DNA from: Mumia quercus
GTDB lineage: Bacteria; Actinomycetota; Actinomycetes; Propionibacteriales; Nocardioidaceae
NCBI RefSeq assembly: GCF_025506335.1
Contig: NZ_JANZYO010000001.1
Location: 280,074 to 344,073, forward strand
Length of the DNA: 64,000 bases
Direction: 5' to 3'
A program made the position numbers and the translations under genes. The notes under the pieces are model-generated. The model made no database searches and was not told where the DNA came from. It worked only from the letters and a program-made list of their open reading frames with translations. Shown in pieces: positions 46,257 to 55,369 of the stretch (positions are counted from its first letter, which is position 1; each line of letters starts with the position of its first letter).

Positions 46257-48457
46257 ACGAACCCGCCAGCCGTCGCGTGGTCCTTCGCCTCGGCACGTGC
46301 TCGGGCCCGCCGCGCACGCGTGCGCACGATCATCTCGTGCTGGAGGTCGCGCGACGGGCCGTCGGGACTCCGACGCCGGGTCCAGCTCCCGTCCGGGCCG
46401 AGGTCCCACGCGTCCGTCGCCGGGTCCATCGCGAGGTCGAGCATGGTGCCGATCTCGGTGATGTGCTCCGGGCGGCTGAGCTGGACGAGCACCTCGACGC
46501 GGCGGTCGAGGTTGCGGTGCATCAGGTCGGCGGACCCGATCCACACCTGCGGCTCACCACCACCGGCGAACCAGAAGACCCGGCTGTGCTCGAGAAACCT
46601 CCCGAGCACGCTGCGGACGACGATGTTGTCGCTCATCTGCGGCACGCCCGGCCGCAGGGCGCAGATCCCGCGGACGAGCATCTGCACCGGCACCCCTGCC
46701 TGCGAGGCCCGGTAGAGGGCGTCGATCACGGTCTCGTCGACGATCGAGTTGACCTTGATCCGGATGCCCGCCGGGCGCCCGGCCCGGTGGTGCGCGATCT
46801 CCTGCTCGATGCGCTCGACGATGCCGGGGCGCAGGCCCGCGGGGGCCACGAGGAGCTGGCGGTACGACTCGCGCCGGGAGTAGCCCGACAGGTTGTTGAA
46901 GAGGTCGGTGAGGTCGTCGGCGATGCGCGTGTCGGTGGTGAGCAGGCCGTAGTCCTCGTAGAGGCGGGCGGTCTTCGGGTTGTAGTTGCCGGTCCCGACG
47001 TGGGCGTAGCGGCGCAGGCCGTCCGGCTCGTCGCGGACCACCAGGCAGAGCTTGCAGTGAGTCTTGAGCCCGAGCAGCCCGTACACGACGTGGCACCCCG
47101 CGCGCTCGAGCTTGCGCGCCCACCGGATGTTGGCCTGCTCGTCGAAGCGCGCCTTGATCTCGACGAGGACGAGCACCTGCTTGCCGGCGCGGGCGGCGTC
47201 GATGAGGGAGTCGATGATCGGGGAGTCGCCGGATGTCCGGTAGAGCGTCTGCTTGATCGCGAGCACCTGGGGATCGGCGGCCGCCTGCTCGACGAAGCGC
47301 TGGACGCTCGTCGCGAACGAGTCGTACGGGTGGTGGACCAGCACCTCGTGCTCGCGCAGCGCGGCGAACATGTCGACCGGGCTCGCCGACTCGACCTCGG
47401 CGAGGTCGGGGTGCGTGGTGGGGACGAACGGCTCGTACTGCAGCTCAGGACGGTCGAGGTCGGCGATCTGGTGCAGGCTCGCCAGGTCGAGGGGCGCGGG
47501 AAGGGCGAACACCTCGTCGGGGCTGATGTCGAGCTCGGTGACGAGGAGCTCGCGGACGTAGTCGTCCATGGTGTCCTCGACCTCGAGGCGTACGGGCGGC
47601 CCGAACTTGCGGCGCAGCAGCTCCTGCTCGAGCGCCTTGAGAAGGTTCTCCGCGTCGTCCTCCTCGACCTCGAGGTCCTCGTTGCGGGTCACCCGGAACG
47701 AGTGGTGGCCGACGATCTCCATCCCGGGGAAGAGCGCGTCGAGGTGCGCGGCGATCACCTCCTCGAGCGGCACGAAGCGCTGCGGACCGACGGCGAGCCA
47801 CCGGTCGAAGATCGGCGGGACCTTCACCCGCGCGAAGTGGGACTTCCCGGTGACGGGGTTGCGCATGACGACCGCGAGGTTGAGCGAGAGCCCGGAGATG
47901 TACGGGAAGGGGTGCGCCGGGTCGACGGCCAACGGGGTCAGCACAGGGAAGACGCGCTCGCGGAAGACCTGCCCCGCGGCCGTACGCTCGTCGGGCGCGA
48001 GGTCGTCCCAGTGCAGCAGTGCGATGCCGTGGGCGTCGAGCTGCTCGCGCAGGGTGCCGGTCAGCAGCGACCCTTGCCGCAGCATGAGCGCGCGGCTGGT
48101 CTCCAGGCTCGCCGCCCACACCTCGCGCGGCGGCAGTCCGCTCGCCCGCCGCGAGGCGAGACCGGTGGCGATCCGGCGCTTGAGACCCGCGATGCGGACC
48201 ATGAAGAACTCGTCCAGGTTGCCGGAGAAGATCGCGGTGAAGCGGAGGCGCTCGAGCAGCGGGACCGTCGGGTCCTCGGCGAGCTCGAGCACCCGCTCGT
48301 TGAAGGCGAGCCACGACAGCTCGCGGTCGCTGAAGCGGTCGTCGGGGAGGTCGGCCGTGACCGCGTCGTACGGCGGGTCCACGTCGAAGGAGTCCGGCGA
48401 GCGCGGGAGCTCCTCGGTCGCCGTGGGGACGCCGGTGGAGGCGAGGTCTTCGGCCAT
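46253..48457 (-). CDS. ppk: Polyphosphate kinase 1
   Basis: 734 residues with the PPK1 domain order: N-terminal helical domain ([21 protein letters not shown]), head domain ([20 protein letters not shown]), and two PLD-like C-terminal domains including [36 protein letters not shown] and the phosphohistidine region [11 protein letters not shown] with H486. It reversibly polymerises the ATP gamma-phosphate into polyphosphate. The ATG at 48457 is preferred over an in-frame upstream ATG (48511); CACGAT ends six bases before it, a possible leaderless -10. The mutT1-like gene overlaps its end. Confidence 0.95.
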   Translation of the reverse strand: MAEDLASTGVPTATEELPRSPDSFDVDPPYDAVTADLPDDRFSDRELSWLAFNERVLELAEDPTVPLLERLRFTAIFSGNLDEFFMVRIAGLKRRIATGLASRRASGLPPREVWAASLETSRALMLRQGSLLTGTLREQLDAHGIALLHWDDLAPDERTAAGQVFRERVFPVLTPLAVDPAHPFPYISGLSLNLAVVMRNPVTGKSHFARVKVPPIFDRWLAVGPQRFVPLEEVIAAHLDALFPGMEIVGHHSFRVTRNEDLEVEEDDAENLLKALEQELLRRKFGPPVRLEVEDTMDDYVRELLVTELDISPDEVFALPAPLDLASLHQIADLDRPELQYEPFVPTTHPDLAEVESASPVDMFAALREHEVLVHHPYDSFATSVQRFVEQAAADPQVLAIKQTLYRTSGDSPIIDSLIDAARAGKQVLVLVEIKARFDEQANIRWARKLERAGCHVVYGLLGLKTHCKLCLVVRDEPDGLRRYAHVGTGNYNPKTARLYEDYGLLTTDTRIADDLTDLFNNLSGYSRRESYRQLLVAPAGLRPGIVERIEQEIAHHRAGRPAGIRIKVNSIVDETVIDALYRASQAGVPVQMLVRGICALRPGVPQMSDNIVVRSVLGRFLEHSRVFWFAGGGEPQVWIGSADLMHRNLDRRVEVLVQLSRPEHITEIGTMLDLAMDPATDAWDLGPDGSWTRRRSPDGPSRDLQHEMIVRTRARRARARAEAKDHATAGGFV

Positions 48458-48527
48458 GACCGCATCGTGCCACGGGAAAGTGACCACCGGGTGACGTACG
48501 GAAGACCGCAAGGAGGGGCCGGTCGGT

Positions 48528-48533
48528 TACGGT
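48528..48533 (+). promoter_or_regulatory. Probable -10 of a leaderless promoter
   Basis: TACGGT ends six bases before the GTG at 48540, which has no closely spaced purine-rich ribosome site, so the esterase mRNA probably starts at its initiation codon. Confidence 0.45.
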
Positions 48534-48539
48534 ACCGGC

Positions 48540-49592
48540 GTGACCCCCACCACACGCCTCAAGGGCGCCGCGCTGCGGGCGGTCTTCCGTCTCCCGGCGC
48601 CGATCCTCGCCCGGCTCGCCGGTGCGCCGGTGACCCGCCGCGACCGCACGCTCGACCCGCAGATGAAGCTGCTCCTGGCGCTGCAGGCGCTCGAGGGCCC
48701 CGCAGCCGAGACCGTGCCGATCCCGCAGGGACGGCGGATCATCCGCGACGGTGCCGCCGTCGTCGGCGGCATGCTGCCGATCGGGTCGGTCCACGACCGG
48801 ACGATCGCCGGGCCGGGCGGTCCGCTCCCGCTGCGGGTCTACGCGCCGCGCGGGGTCACGGGGACGGCCCCGGCGCTGGTCTTCTTCCATGGCGGCGGCT
48901 GGATCTACGGCGACCTCGACAGCCACGATGCCGTGTGCCGCTTCCTCGCGGAGCAGGCGGGCGTGCGGGTTGTCGCCGTCGACTACCGACTCGCGCCCGA
49001 GCACCCGTTCCCCGCCGCCGTCGACGACTGCCTCGCCGCGTACGACTGGGTGCTCGCCCACGCCGACGGGCTCGGGATCGACCCGCAGCGCGTCGCCGTC
49101 GGAGGCGACTCCGCGGGCGGCAACCTCGCCACCGTCGTCGCCCAGCAGGTGATCGGGCGTACGGAGCAGCCGGCGGGCGTGGTGCCTCCCGCCTTCCAGC
49201 TGTTGATCTACCCCGTGGTGGACAACGTCGAGATGCGGCCTAGCCGTACGGAGATGGCCACGGGGTTCTTCCTCACCGGCGACTTCATCGACCTCGCCTC
49301 GGGTTGCTACCGGTCGTCCGACCCCGACCCCGCCGACCCGCGGCTCTCCCCGCTGCGCGGCAAGCTCGAAGGGCTTCCGCCCGCGTACGTCGTCACCGCC
49401 GGCTTCGACCCGCTCCTCGACGAGGGACTCGCGTACGCCGAGGCGATGCGTGCCGCGGGCGTGGAGGTGACGTACGTCTGCGAGGACGGGCTCATCCACT
49501 CGTTCGCCAACATGGTCGCGCTCGGCACCGCAGCGCCTGCGGCGATGCGGCGTGCCGGACGGGCGCTGCGGCGCGGACTGTACGGACAGTGA
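48540..49592 (+). CDS. Alpha/beta hydrolase, hormone-sensitive-lipase family esterase
   Basis: 350 residues with HGGGW at 117-121 (oxyanion hole), VDYRLAPEHPFPAAVDD, nucleophile S191 in GGDSAGGNLA, acid in TAGFDPLLDEG and His in GLIHSFANM, so the triad is intact. It is clearly closer to classical HSL/Lip-type esterases than the paralogue at 7516. No signal peptide. It is divergent from ppk with no obvious functional link; substrate likely short-chain esters. Confidence 0.88.
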   Translation: MTPTTRLKGAALRAVFRLPAPILARLAGAPVTRRDRTLDPQMKLLLALQALEGPAAETVPIPQGRRIIRDGAAVVGGMLPIGSVHDRTIAGPGGPLPLRVYAPRGVTGTAPALVFFHGGGWIYGDLDSHDAVCRFLAEQAGVRVVAVDYRLAPEHPFPAAVDDCLAAYDWVLAHADGLGIDPQRVAVGGDSAGGNLATVVAQQVIGRTEQPAGVVPPAFQLLIYPVVDNVEMRPSRTEMATGFFLTGDFIDLASGCYRSSDPDPADPRLSPLRGKLEGLPPAYVVTAGFDPLLDEGLAYAEAMRAAGVEVTYVCEDGLIHSFANMVALGTAAPAAMRRAGRALRRGLYGQ

Positions 49593-49624
49593 GCACGTTT
49601 GGCGGCCGCTGACACCCTTGAGGC

Positions 49625-50269
49625 ATGACCACCGGCACCTTCGTCCCCTTGACCGTGCGCCCTGCGGGCCTGGTGGACATCACGGGCGCCGCACGCCTCC
49701 TCGAGGCCTCGGCGCCCGAGATCGACGTCGACGGTGACGGTGTCCCGGACGGCCCTGCCGATCCTGAGGTCGCCGCGTCGGTGGCACGGATGACGTTGAG
49801 CCACGTCGCCCTCCAGCTCGGCCAGCTGTGGCTCGCCGAGCGCGAGGGTGTCCTCGAGGCCGCCTCCGTCTGGATGCCGGCGGGCGAGCACGACGGGAGC
49901 GACACCTTGCGCGACGTGCTGGTCCGTGAGCTGCGCGGGACGTCGCTCGACGCCGCGCTCGACCCCGGTGCCGAGGTGCGGGCGGCGTTGGCGGCGGCGT
50001 CGGCCGAGGTCGCGGCGCTGCTCCAGCAGGTGCGTCCGGTGCAGATCCTCAGCGCGGTGGGCGTGGCGCCGCACGTCGCGGACGTCGAGGTGCCCGCGGT
50101 CATGCGGGCCACGATCCTTCCGGGGCTCGAGGCGCTGGACGGTCGTGTCGCGGCGACGACGACGGTCGTACCCGACCGCGTCGGCGTGCTGGAGTCGGCG
50201 GGGTTCGTCGGTGTCGGCACGGTCGGCCTTGGGGCCGGCCACGAGCTGTGGGTCGGCCGGGCGGGCTGA
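49625..50269 (+). CDS. GNAT-like protein of unknown substrate
   Basis: 214 residues. The pattern LWLAEREGVLEAASVWMPAG followed by a helical middle and an end reading VPDRVGVLESAGFVGVGTVGLG resembles the beta4-beta6 parts of GCN5-type acetyltransferases, but a clear acetyl-CoA pyrophosphate loop is not visible, so activity is uncertain. CACCCT ends six bases before the ATG, similar to the leaderless spacing elsewhere. It converges with mshD six bases downstream. Confidence 0.55.
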   Translation: MTTGTFVPLTVRPAGLVDITGAARLLEASAPEIDVDGDGVPDGPADPEVAASVARMTLSHVALQLGQLWLAEREGVLEAASVWMPAGEHDGSDTLRDVLVRELRGTSLDAALDPGAEVRAALAAASAEVAALLQQVRPVQILSAVGVAPHVADVEVPAVMRATILPGLEALDGRVAATTTVVPDRVGVLESAGFVGVGTVGLGAGHELWVGRAG

Positions 50270-50275
50270 CGGGTC

Positions 50276-51097
50276 TCAGGCGCGGGCGTACATCACGTCG
50301 CGTGCGCGCTCGGTGAATCCGAGCCCTCCGTACGTGGCGAGGGCGGGGACGTTGTCGCCCTCCACGTACAGGTCGATCCGCTCGACCCCGCGGTCGGTGA
50401 GGTGGTGCAGCCCACGGAGGGTGAGCGCCTTGCCGAGGCCGATGCCCTGCGCGGACGGGTCGACGCCGACGACGTAGACCTCGCCGATGTCGTCCTCGAC
50501 CTTCGTCCAGTGGAACCCGACGACCTGTCCGTCCCGCTCGGCGACGAAGAGGCCCGCCGGGTCGAACCACGGCTGCGCCATGCGCGCGCGCAGGTCCGCG
50601 AGGTCCATCGCGCCCTGCTCGGGGTGGTCGGCGAAGGCGCGACCGTTCACCGCGACCAGCGCCTCGGCGTCGTCGTCGCGCCAGGTGCGAAGGGTGACGT
50701 CCTCGAGCGGGCGCTCGTCTGGCAGCGCGACGGCCGCGTCGCGCGACAGGACCAGGAGGGTACGTACGGCCGCCAGCCCCGCCGCACGCGCGAGCTGTTG
50801 GGCGCCCACGAGGTCGCCGTGGGCCCAGAAGCGGTCCTCGCCGTCGCCCAGCACGGCGTCGAGCAGGGCGCGACCGAGGCCGCGGCGGCGGTGAGCGGGG
50901 TCGACGAAGAGCTCGACCGGCGCGTCCCCCACGGCGTACGCGGCGGCGACGAGGTCACCGCCCTCGACGGTCGTACGGTCGACGCGTGCCGGAGCGCCCG
51001 CGTCGATGGCGATCCGGCTCGCCTCGTTCAGCGGCGAGACGCCGTCGCTCCGCGCGACGCGTTCGGCGAGCGCGATCCGTGCGTCCGTGGTGCTCAT
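50276..51097 (-). CDS. mshD: Mycothiol synthase (acetyl-CoA:Cys-GlcN-Ins acetyltransferase)
   Basis: 273 residues forming two tandem GNAT domains. The first has ELFVDPAHRRRGLGRALLDAV, the second the more complete VVGVDPSAQGIGLGKALTLRGL with EVYVV before it and YVEGDNVPALATYGGLGFTERARDVMYAR at the end, a characteristic MshD C-terminus. It acetylates the cysteinyl amine in the last step of mycothiol synthesis, a thiol limited to actinobacteria. ATG at 51097 overlaps the carboxyltransferase stop. The region also contains glnR, as in mycobacteria. Confidence 0.93.
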   Translation of the reverse strand: MSTTDARIALAERVARSDGVSPLNEASRIAIDAGAPARVDRTTVEGGDLVAAAYAVGDAPVELFVDPAHRRRGLGRALLDAVLGDGEDRFWAHGDLVGAQQLARAAGLAAVRTLLVLSRDAAVALPDERPLEDVTLRTWRDDDAEALVAVNGRAFADHPEQGAMDLADLRARMAQPWFDPAGLFVAERDGQVVGFHWTKVEDDIGEVYVVGVDPSAQGIGLGKALTLRGLHHLTDRGVERIDLYVEGDNVPALATYGGLGFTERARDVMYARA

Positions 51098-52545
51098 CGG
51101 GTCTCTCCCTCGGTGGCGCGGGCGCGCAGGCGGCGGATCTGGGTGGCGGCCTCGGCGGCGACGGCGCTGGCCAGTCCGACGGGGTCGTCGGCGTCCCCCT
51201 CTTCCTCGGGGACCAGCACGCGGACCTTGCCCGCGGCGAACAGGTCGGCTGCGGACACGCGCTGCGCCGTGGCCATCTCGGCGGCGTGGTCGGCGTCGCC
51301 GTGGACGATCGCGGAGGCGCCTTCGGGCGGCAGCGGCGAGAGCCAGGCGTTCTGGGTCGCGACGACCACGTCGGCAGGGAAGAGCGCGAGCGCGCCGCCT
51401 CCGCACCCCTCGCCGAGCAGCACCGCGACGGTCGGGACGGTCATCGTCGCCATCGACGCGATGCAGCGCGCGATCTCCCCGGCGAGCGCCCCCTCCTCGG
51501 CCTCCTTCGACAGCTCGGCACCCGGCGTGTCGATCACGGACACGAGCGGCAGGCCGAGCTCGTTGGCCAGCCGCATGCCGCGGCGCGCCTCGCGCAGGGC
51601 GGCCGGGCCCATGGGGGAGTGCGACTGCGCCTTGCGGTCCTGGCCGACGACGACGCACGGCTCGCCGTCGAGCCGGGTGAGGGCGACGATCATCGCGCTG
51701 TCGCGCTCGCCCTCGTCGGTGCCCTGGAGCCTGATCGTGTCCTCGCCGCCGACCCGCAGCACCTCCCGGACGCCGGCCCGGTCGGCCTGTCGTGTGCGCT
51801 CGATCGACTCCCACGTCGAGAGGCTCGCACCGTCGGCCGGCTCCCTGCGCGGCAGCGTCGGAGGCTTCGGCGGGTCGACGAGGATGCCGAGCGTCCTGTC
51901 GACGAGCGCCGGCAGGTCCTCGGCGGAGACGACGGCGTCGATGATGCCGTGCGCGACGAGGTTCTCGGCGGTCTGCACGCCCTCGGGGAACGGGTGGTGG
52001 TTCAGCACCTCGTACACCTTGGGCCCGAGGAACCCGACGAGTGCTCCCGGCTCGGCGACGGTGACGTGGCCGAGCGAGCCCCACGAGGCGAAGACTCCGC
52101 CGGTGGTCGGGTGACCGAGGTGCACGAGGTAGGGGAGACCAGCCGCCTTGTGCGCCATGAGCGCCCGCGAGATGTCGACCATGCGGACGAAGGCAGGGGT
52201 GCCCTCCTGCATGCGGGTGCCGCCGGATGCGGTCGTCGCGAGGACGGGGATCCGCTCGGCGGTCGCGCGGCGTACGGCGGCGACGATCCGCTGGGCGGCG
52301 TCCTCCCCGATCGATCCCGCGAGGAACCGGAACTCGCTGGCGATCACGGCCACCGGCCGTCCGCGGACGGTGGCGCGTCCGGTGATCACCGACTCGTCAC
52401 GACCTGAACGCTCGGCGGCGCGGGCGAGCTCGCGCTGGTAGCTCTCCGGCCAGCGCGACACGTCGATCGGCTCGTCCCACGAGACGAACGAGTCGGCGTC
52501 GAGGACGTGCGCGATCAGGTCCGACGCCGTACGGCGTGCGCTCAT
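51094..52545 (-). CDS. Acyl-CoA carboxylase carboxyltransferase subunit (fused beta/alpha type)
   Basis: 483 residues containing both carboxyltransferase halves: the N-terminal crotonase-like domain (VLATTASGGTRMQEGTPAFV, LGHPTTGGVFASWGSLGH) and the C-terminal domain (VVVGQDRKAQSHSPMGPAAL, PLVSVIDTPGAELSKEAEEG, GEGCGGGALALFPADVV). It transfers carboxyl from biotin to an acyl-CoA, probably acetyl-CoA. No Cys4 zinc ribbon is visible at its N-terminus. No biotin carboxylase or carrier lies nearby. The ATG at 52545 has GAGGGG upstream; mshD overlaps its end. Confidence 0.85.
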   Translation of the reverse strand: MSARRTASDLIAHVLDADSFVSWDEPIDVSRWPESYQRELARAAERSGRDESVITGRATVRGRPVAVIASEFRFLAGSIGEDAAQRIVAAVRRATAERIPVLATTASGGTRMQEGTPAFVRMVDISRALMAHKAAGLPYLVHLGHPTTGGVFASWGSLGHVTVAEPGALVGFLGPKVYEVLNHHPFPEGVQTAENLVAHGIIDAVVSAEDLPALVDRTLGILVDPPKPPTLPRREPADGASLSTWESIERTRQADRAGVREVLRVGGEDTIRLQGTDEGERDSAMIVALTRLDGEPCVVVGQDRKAQSHSPMGPAALREARRGMRLANELGLPLVSVIDTPGAELSKEAEEGALAGEIARCIASMATMTVPTVAVLLGEGCGGGALALFPADVVVATQNAWLSPLPPEGASAIVHGDADHAAEMATAQRVSAADLFAAGKVRVLVPEEEGDADDPVGLASAVAAEAATQIRRLRARATEGETR

Positions 52546-52597
52546 GAAGGGTCCCCTCGGCTTGCTTGCATCGGTCGGTCCGATCCAAGCACAGCCC

Positions 52598-53356
52598 TCA
52601 GCGGCGCGAGTAGGCCTGCGGGTCCTGCGCTCGCTCGGCGTCCTCGGTCTCCTCCGTGCTGCTGGCCTCGCGACGGTCGCGCGCCTGCGCGACGAAGCGG
52701 TAGCCGACGTTGCGGACGGTGCCGATGAGCGTCTCGTTGTCCGGCCCGAGCTTGGCACGCAGACGACGCACGTGGACGTCGACCGTACGGGTGCCGCCGA
52801 AGTAGTCGTAGCCCCAGACCTCCTGCAGCAGCTGCTGCCGGGTGAAGACGCGGCCCGGGTGCTGAGCGAGGAACTTGAGGAGCTCGAACTCCTTGAAGGT
52901 CAGGTCGAGGGATCGGCCGTCGAGCTTCGCGGTGTAGGTGATGTCGTCGACGGTGAGGCCGCCGGACTTGATGACGTGGGCCTCGGGGTCGGTCCCGGCC
53001 TCGGCGGAGACGCGGCCGATGGCGAGCCGCAGACGGGCCTCGACCTCGGCCGGCCCGGCGGTGGTGAGGAGGACGTCGTCCATGCCCCAGTCGGCGGCCA
53101 CGACGGCGAGGCCACCTTCGGTCACGATCAGGACGAGCGGCGCGTCGACGCCGGTGGTGCGCAGGAGACGGGTGAGTCCTCGCGCCTGGGCGAGATCGGT
53201 GCGCCCGTCGATCAGGACGGCGTCGCAGGCGGGGGCGTCGAGGAGGGCGCTGGCATCGGGAGGAAGGATCTTGACGTGGTGGGGAAGGAGCGCGAGGGCA
53301 GGAAGCACTTCGATGGACGACTGCGTACTCGGCGTCAGCAGGAGCAAGGTGGACAT
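52598..53356 (-). CDS. glnR: GlnR, global nitrogen response regulator
   Basis: 252 residues of the atypical OmpR-type GlnR. The start [24 protein letters not shown], the receiver-like domain with [21 protein letters not shown] and [20 protein letters not shown], and the winged helix [20 protein letters not shown] with [20 protein letters not shown] match actinobacterial GlnR closely. The receiver lacks the usual full acidic pocket, in line with phosphorylation-independent regulation of nitrogen assimilation. The ATG at 53356 has AGAAGGG upstream. The C-terminal tail after the DNA-binding domain is longer and Glu-rich. Confidence 0.93.
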   Translation of the reverse strand: MSTLLLLTPSTQSSIEVLPALALLPHHVKILPPDASALLDAPACDAVLIDGRTDLAQARGLTRLLRTTGVDAPLVLIVTEGGLAVVAADWGMDDVLLTTAGPAEVEARLRLAIGRVSAEAGTDPEAHVIKSGGLTVDDITYTAKLDGRSLDLTFKEFELLKFLAQHPGRVFTRQQLLQEVWGYDYFGGTRTVDVHVRRLRAKLGPDNETLIGTVRNVGYRFVAQARDRREASSTEETEDAERAQDPQAYSRR

Positions 53357-53383
53357 CGCGGAACCCTTCTGCGGATACAAAGA

Positions 53384-53408
53384 AAGCCCAGGGCTGTGCC
53401 CAGGGCTT
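53384..53408. promoter_or_regulatory. Hairpin in the glnR upstream region
   Basis: AAGCCC-A-GGGC-TGT-GCCC-A-GGGCTT forms 6 + 4 base pairs with one A-A mismatch and a three-base loop. It lies between glnR and the divergent MoaD-like gene, in or near the glnR leader, and could be an operator or an mRNA structure. Confidence 0.35.
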
Positions 53409-53433
53409 CATTGCTTGCTCCACAATAGTCCAC

Positions 53434-53769
53434 GTGTCGGATGCATCAACAGCCGGTAACCGTGACGTCGAGCGCAGTGCGTCCGTCACGGTGCGCTACT
53501 GGGCAGCGGCCAAGGCCGCCGCAGGTCGGGAGGTCGACCACGTCGATCCGGGCACCGTCGCCGAGGTCCTGGACGCGGTGGCGGCGTTGCACGACGGCAA
53601 CGAGCGCTTCATGCGGGTGCTGGAGATCTGCTCGGTGCTGGTGGGTGAGGAGCCGCTCGGAGGCGCTGACCCGGCGAGCGTGACCGTGCCCGCGGGTGGT
53701 CGGCTGGAGCTGCTGCCGCCCTTCGCCGGAGGTGCGGTCGGGGGACGCGGGCGACGAGCCGAGACGTGA
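53434..53769 (+). CDS. MoaD/ThiS-like ubiquitin-fold protein with extended C-terminus
   Basis: 111 residues. The beta-grasp fold is suggested by VTVRYWAAAKAAAGREVDHV, TVAEVLDAVAAL and ELLPPFAGG. In sulfur-carrier proteins the terminal Gly-Gly is adenylated and thiocarboxylated; here FAGG is followed by eleven further residues (AVGGRGRRAET), so it could not act as a carrier without processing. It is divergent from glnR and overlaps the next membrane-protein gene by four bases. Confidence 0.7.
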   Translation: MSDASTAGNRDVERSASVTVRYWAAAKAAAGREVDHVDPGTVAEVLDAVAALHDGNERFMRVLEICSVLVGEEPLGGADPASVTVPAGGRLELLPPFAGGAVGGRGRRAET

Positions 53770-54590
53770 GCCGCGTACGCGAGGAGGCGCGCTCGCCGCT
53801 CGGCCTCACCACGCTCGCACCCGGCTTCGTCACCACCGGGCTCGTCGCGCTCCTCGCGCTGTCCGCGCAGGCGGGCGTCCTGGCGACGGTGGTGAGCGTC
53901 CTGGTGGTCCAGCTCCTCCTCGCGTCGGCGCCCTCGGTCCCCGGCGTGCACCGCACCCCGGTCCGCGCGCCGAAGGTCGTGCCGATCGCGGTCGCCGGGC
54001 TCCTCGCCGCGGTCGTCACCGTGTGGCCGTCGACCGCCGCCGGTGCGCGTGGCACGTCCGTGATGGACGGCGCCATGGTGGAGAGCGGGTCGCTCGCTGG
54101 GATCGGTCTCGCGCTGCCGGTGCTGGTGCTCCTCGCGCTCGTCGCCCAGGTGCGGCGGCCCGCCCCGCGTACGGACGTGGTGGCGGCGCTCGGCGACGTG
54201 GTCGCGACCGGGTTCGTCGCCCTGATGGTGACCGGATGGCTGGCGGCTGCAGAGTCGCCGGTCGGCCGCGCCGCGGTGGTCGTCGCGGCGGTGGTCACGG
54301 TGATCACGGTCGCCGCGGACCGTCCGAGGGGTCCCCGGGCGGTCGTCCACGTGTGGTCGCTCGCGGCGTGCGCGCTGATCGGCATCGTCATGGCGTCCTG
54401 GGAGGGGGTGAACGCCGTGGCCGGCGGGGTCGCCGCGGTGGCCATCGCTGCCGCGGTCCTGGCGGGGCGGAAGGTCGGTCAGTGGTGGCGGCCTCTCCCG
54501 CCGGCGCGCTGGCCGATGGAGGTGGTCGCCCCGATCGCCCTCGCCGGGCCGGTCGTCTTCGTCGCCGCCCTCCTTTGGGCCGGAGTGTGA
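53766..54590 (+). CDS. Polytopic membrane protein of unknown function
   Basis: 274 residues with about eight hydrophobic helices (for example FVTTGLVALLALSAQAGVLA, AGIGLALPVLVLLALVAQV, VVVAAVVTVITVAA, PIALAGPVVFVAALLWAGV). No charged catalytic motif stands out. The GTG overlaps the MoaD-like stop (GTGA), so it is co-translated. The pairing of a MoaD-like gene and this membrane protein next to glnR may be conserved in actinobacteria; role unknown. Confidence 0.65.
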   Translation: MSRVREEARSPLGLTTLAPGFVTTGLVALLALSAQAGVLATVVSVLVVQLLLASAPSVPGVHRTPVRAPKVVPIAVAGLLAAVVTVWPSTAAGARGTSVMDGAMVESGSLAGIGLALPVLVLLALVAQVRRPAPRTDVVAALGDVVATGFVALMVTGWLAAAESPVGRAAVVVAAVVTVITVAADRPRGPRAVVHVWSLAACALIGIVMASWEGVNAVAGGVAAVAIAAAVLAGRKVGQWWRPLPPARWPMEVVAPIALAGPVVFVAALLWAGV

Positions 54591-54603
54591 GCGTCGCCGG
54601 TGC

Positions 54604-55347
54604 TCAGCGCGCGCGGTACGCCTGCGCGACGAGAGGCTCGGCGACCTCCGGTGAGAGACGCCGTGCCGCCTCTCTTACGGCGAGGACCGGTACGCGGCCG
54701 GGGCGCGCGGCGATCCACTCGGCCACGAGCGCGGGGCGGCGTCGTGCCGTGTCGCGCAGCACCCATCCGATCGCCTTGCGGATGAAGAACTCCCGCTCGT
54801 CGAGCATCGAGTCCGCGTAGCGGCTGAAGCGGTCCCAGTCACCCTCGCCCGCTCTCAGCGCGGGAAGCAGTGCGAGAAGCGCCGCCCGACGCATCCAGAC
54901 GTCAGGGTCCCGCGCCCACCGGTCGAGCACCTCTCCGCACACGACCTGCCCGGACGGTCGGGCCGTGACGCGGGCGACGACCTCGGTCGCGAGCGGGTCG
55001 ACGACCGCCCACGTCTCGGCGTCACGCAGCATCTGCTCGACTGCGACGAGGTCTTCGCACGTGAGTGTGTCGGCGCCGTTCGCGAGCACGAAGATGGCGG
55101 CGAGGCGGTGCTCGTGCGGCGCGGACGCCCACAGCGCAGCGGCGATGCCGAGGACGTCCTCGCGGGTGGTCGCCCCGCTCGTACGGAGCGCGGCCCGCAC
55201 GGTGCTCCGGATGTCGGGCACACGGACGCCGAGGTGAGGGCGGGTGCTCTTCAGGTACCGCGCGGCGCCGGCTGCCCGTACGGGGTCGCCCTGCGCACCG
55301 AGGTCGGCGGCGAGGCGCTGGGCGACGGACACCACGTCGTCCTCCAT
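54604..55347 (-). CDS. DNA alkylation repair (AlkD-like HEAT-repeat) protein
   Basis: 247 residues, helical HEAT-like repeats of the AlkC/AlkD family: AARYLKSTRPHLGVRVPDIR at the start, ATEVVARVTARP, WMRRAALLALLPALRAGEGD, EFFIRKAIGWVLRDTARRRP with the conserved Trp/Asp region, and VPVLAVREAARRLSPEV. Such proteins excise N-alkylated purines such as 3-methyladenine. The ATG at 55347 lies six bases after TACGTT on the minus strand, indicating a leaderless promoter that overlaps the divergent promoter of the thioredoxin-like gene. Confidence 0.82.
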   Translation of the reverse strand: MEDDVVSVAQRLAADLGAQGDPVRAAGAARYLKSTRPHLGVRVPDIRSTVRAALRTSGATTREDVLGIAAALWASAPHEHRLAAIFVLANGADTLTCEDLVAVEQMLRDAETWAVVDPLATEVVARVTARPSGQVVCGEVLDRWARDPDVWMRRAALLALLPALRAGEGDWDRFSRYADSMLDEREFFIRKAIGWVLRDTARRRPALVAEWIAARPGRVPVLAVREAARRLSPEVAEPLVAQAYRAR

Positions 55348-55353
55348 GGGGGG

Positions 55354-55363
55354 AACGTACCCT
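55354..55363. promoter_or_regulatory. Overlapping divergent -10 elements (bidirectional promoter)
   Basis: On the plus strand TACCCT (55358-55363) ends six bases before the GTG at 55370. On the minus strand TACGTT (55359 down to 55354) ends six bases before the ATG at 55347. The two -10 boxes share the bases at 55358-55359, so the two leaderless promoters cannot easily fire at the same moment. Confidence 0.55.
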
Positions 55364-55369
55364 TGTGGC

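Noticed and set aside
46190-49243. A 1017-codon open frame on the plus strand
   Set aside because: It runs antisense to ppk and out of frame through the esterase; its translation is a repetitive Arg/Val/Glu/Asp sequence with no domain, a known shadow effect in high-GC DNA.
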